Origin: Bordetella parapertussis
Lineage (GTDB): Bacteria; Pseudomonadota; Gammaproteobacteria; Burkholderiales; Burkholderiaceae_C
Length of the DNA stretch: 6,104 nucleotides
Direction of reading: 5' to 3'
Assembly: GCA_943328885.2 (NCBI GenBank)
Contig: CALQBT020000183.1
Coordinates: 1-6,104, forward strand
The notes beneath the pieces are model-generated. The model had not been told where the DNA came from. It saw only the letters and a program-made list of their open reading frames with translations, and made no database searches. The translations under genes and the position numbers were made by a program. Of this stretch, positions 5,485 through 6,104 are shown piece after piece; position 1 is the first letter of the stretch; every line of letters starts with the position of its first letter.

Positions 5485-6104
5485 TTGCTAACCCTCGAGC
5501 AGATCAATGCCGCCACCGACGACGAATTCGTCGCGCTGCTGGACGGCAGCTATGAGCACTCGCGCTGGATCGCGCAGCGCGCAGCGCCGCAGCGGCCCTT
5601 CGCCAGCCTGGTCCAACTCAAGCTCGCGCTGGTGCGGGTGGTCAGTCAAGCTGGCCGCGATGCGCAGCTGGCACTGATCCGCGCCCATCCCGAGTTGGCC
5701 GGCAAGGCCATGGTCAGCCAGACCTTGACGGCAGAGTCGAGCCATGAGCAGCGCAAGGCCGGCCTGACCGATTGCACCGCGGCAGAGTTCGACCGCCTCC
5801 AGCAGCTCAACACCGACTACAAAAGCCGTTTCGGTTTCCCCTTCATCCTGGCGGTGCGCGGACCCAGGGGGCTAGGGCTGAACAAGGCCGAGATCATCGA
5901 CAGCTTGGCGCGACGTCTCAGTAACCACCCGGACTTCGAGCGCGCCGAGTGCCTGCGCAACATCCACCGCATTGCCGAGATCCGTCTCGACGACAGGTTT
6001 GGCCACAGTCCTGAACTGGGCAACCTGGTCTGGGACTGGGCCGAACAACTGGCGCTGCACAGCGACCCGGGCTATGCCGAGCGCGGCGAGCTCACCGTCA
6101 CCTA
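5485..6104 (+). CDS. uraD: OHCU decarboxylase (UraD), probably fused to allantoate amidohydrolase; 3'-truncated
   Basis: UraD decarboxylates OHCU stereospecifically to (S)-allantoin. Starting at TTG (5485), the visible 206 residues begin MLTLEQINAATDDEF, as in homologous UraD proteins. Family hallmarks are RAHPELAGKA (66-75) with catalytic His68, SSHEQ with Glu88, RFGFPFILAVRG (115-126) and IHRIAEIRLDDRFG (160-173) with Arg162. Standalone UraD ends near residue 170. Here the frame continues with VWDWAEQLALHSDPGYAERGELTVT and is still open at the edge; the last two bases, TA, may be Tyr or a stop. That extension resembles the beginning of M20-family allantoate amidohydrolases, so I infer a bifunctional UraD-AllC protein. 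The alternative start GTG at 5476-5478 overlaps the puuE stop as GTGA and would add three residues. This frame has no ATG start, so it is easily missed. Translation is probably coupled to puuE. Confidence 0.9.
   Translation, partial: MLTLEQINAATDDEFVALLDGSYEHSRWIAQRAAPQRPFASLVQLKLALVRVVSQAGRDAQLALIRAHPELAGKAMVSQTLTAESSHEQRKAGLTDCTAAEFDRLQQLNTDYKSRFGFPFILAVRGPRGLGLNKAEIIDSLARRLSNHPDFERAECLRNIHRIAEIRLDDRFGHSPELGNLVWDWAEQLALHSDPGYAERGELTVT

Noticed and set aside
4541..5516. Minus-strand open frames opposite puuE
   Set aside because: They are antisense to a clear allantoinase, with Arg/Ala-rich shadow composition.
1..6104. CRISPR arrays, tRNA/rRNA genes, insertion sequences, attachment sites
   Set aside because: I saw no spaced direct-repeat array, RNA gene signature, transposase fragment or terminal inverted repeats anywhere in the window.

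Overview
This is a high-GC window with dense, mostly leaderless-looking gene packing. The protein families and codon choice suggest a betaproteobacterium of the Burkholderiales type. That placement is an inference from gene content and style, not from a marker gene.

Layout: (1) Positions 1-1613 (+) hold the 3' part of a large arylsulfatase-type hydrolase whose N-terminus lies outside the window. (2) Positions 1614-1893 are a convergent intergenic stretch with a GC-rich hairpin and a possible 23-codon minus-strand ORF. (3) Positions 1894-3111 (-) encode PuuD, the membrane-bound urate oxidase with a C-terminal cytochrome c domain. (4) Positions 3112-3305 form the puuD leader, which carries three copies of a GAGAAG/CTTCTC element arranged as hairpins and an operator-like sequence. 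(5) Positions 3306-3662 (-) encode 5-hydroxyisourate hydrolase (UraH). (6) Positions 3663-3788 form a divergent promoter region with a perfect 14-bp palindrome. (7) Positions 3789-4523 (+) encode a GntR/FCD regulator. (8) Positions 4520-5479 (+) encode PuuE-type allantoinase. (9) From about 5485 to the window edge (+) lies an OHCU decarboxylase (UraD), whose reading frame runs on past the normal domain end and is probably fused to an allantoate amidohydrolase.

Together the genes form a complete urate-to-allantoate route: urate -> 5-hydroxyisourate (PuuD) -> OHCU (UraH) -> (S)-allantoin (UraD) -> allantoate (PuuE). The next step, allantoate hydrolysis, is probably encoded by the part of the last gene beyond the edge. 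The pathway is split into two divergent arms around the regulator. The leftward arm is uraH and puuD; the rightward arm is gntR-puuE-uraD, with stop/start contacts at both junctions.

The most useful observations are regulatory. The palindrome AAGTGTATACACTT lies between the -35 and -10 of a predicted uraH promoter and overlaps the -10 of a predicted gntR promoter. An 11/14 match to the same sequence lies upstream of puuD. The puuD start is preceded by an unusual hairpin cluster. The enzymes themselves are recognised families; I see no clearly novel enzymatic system.
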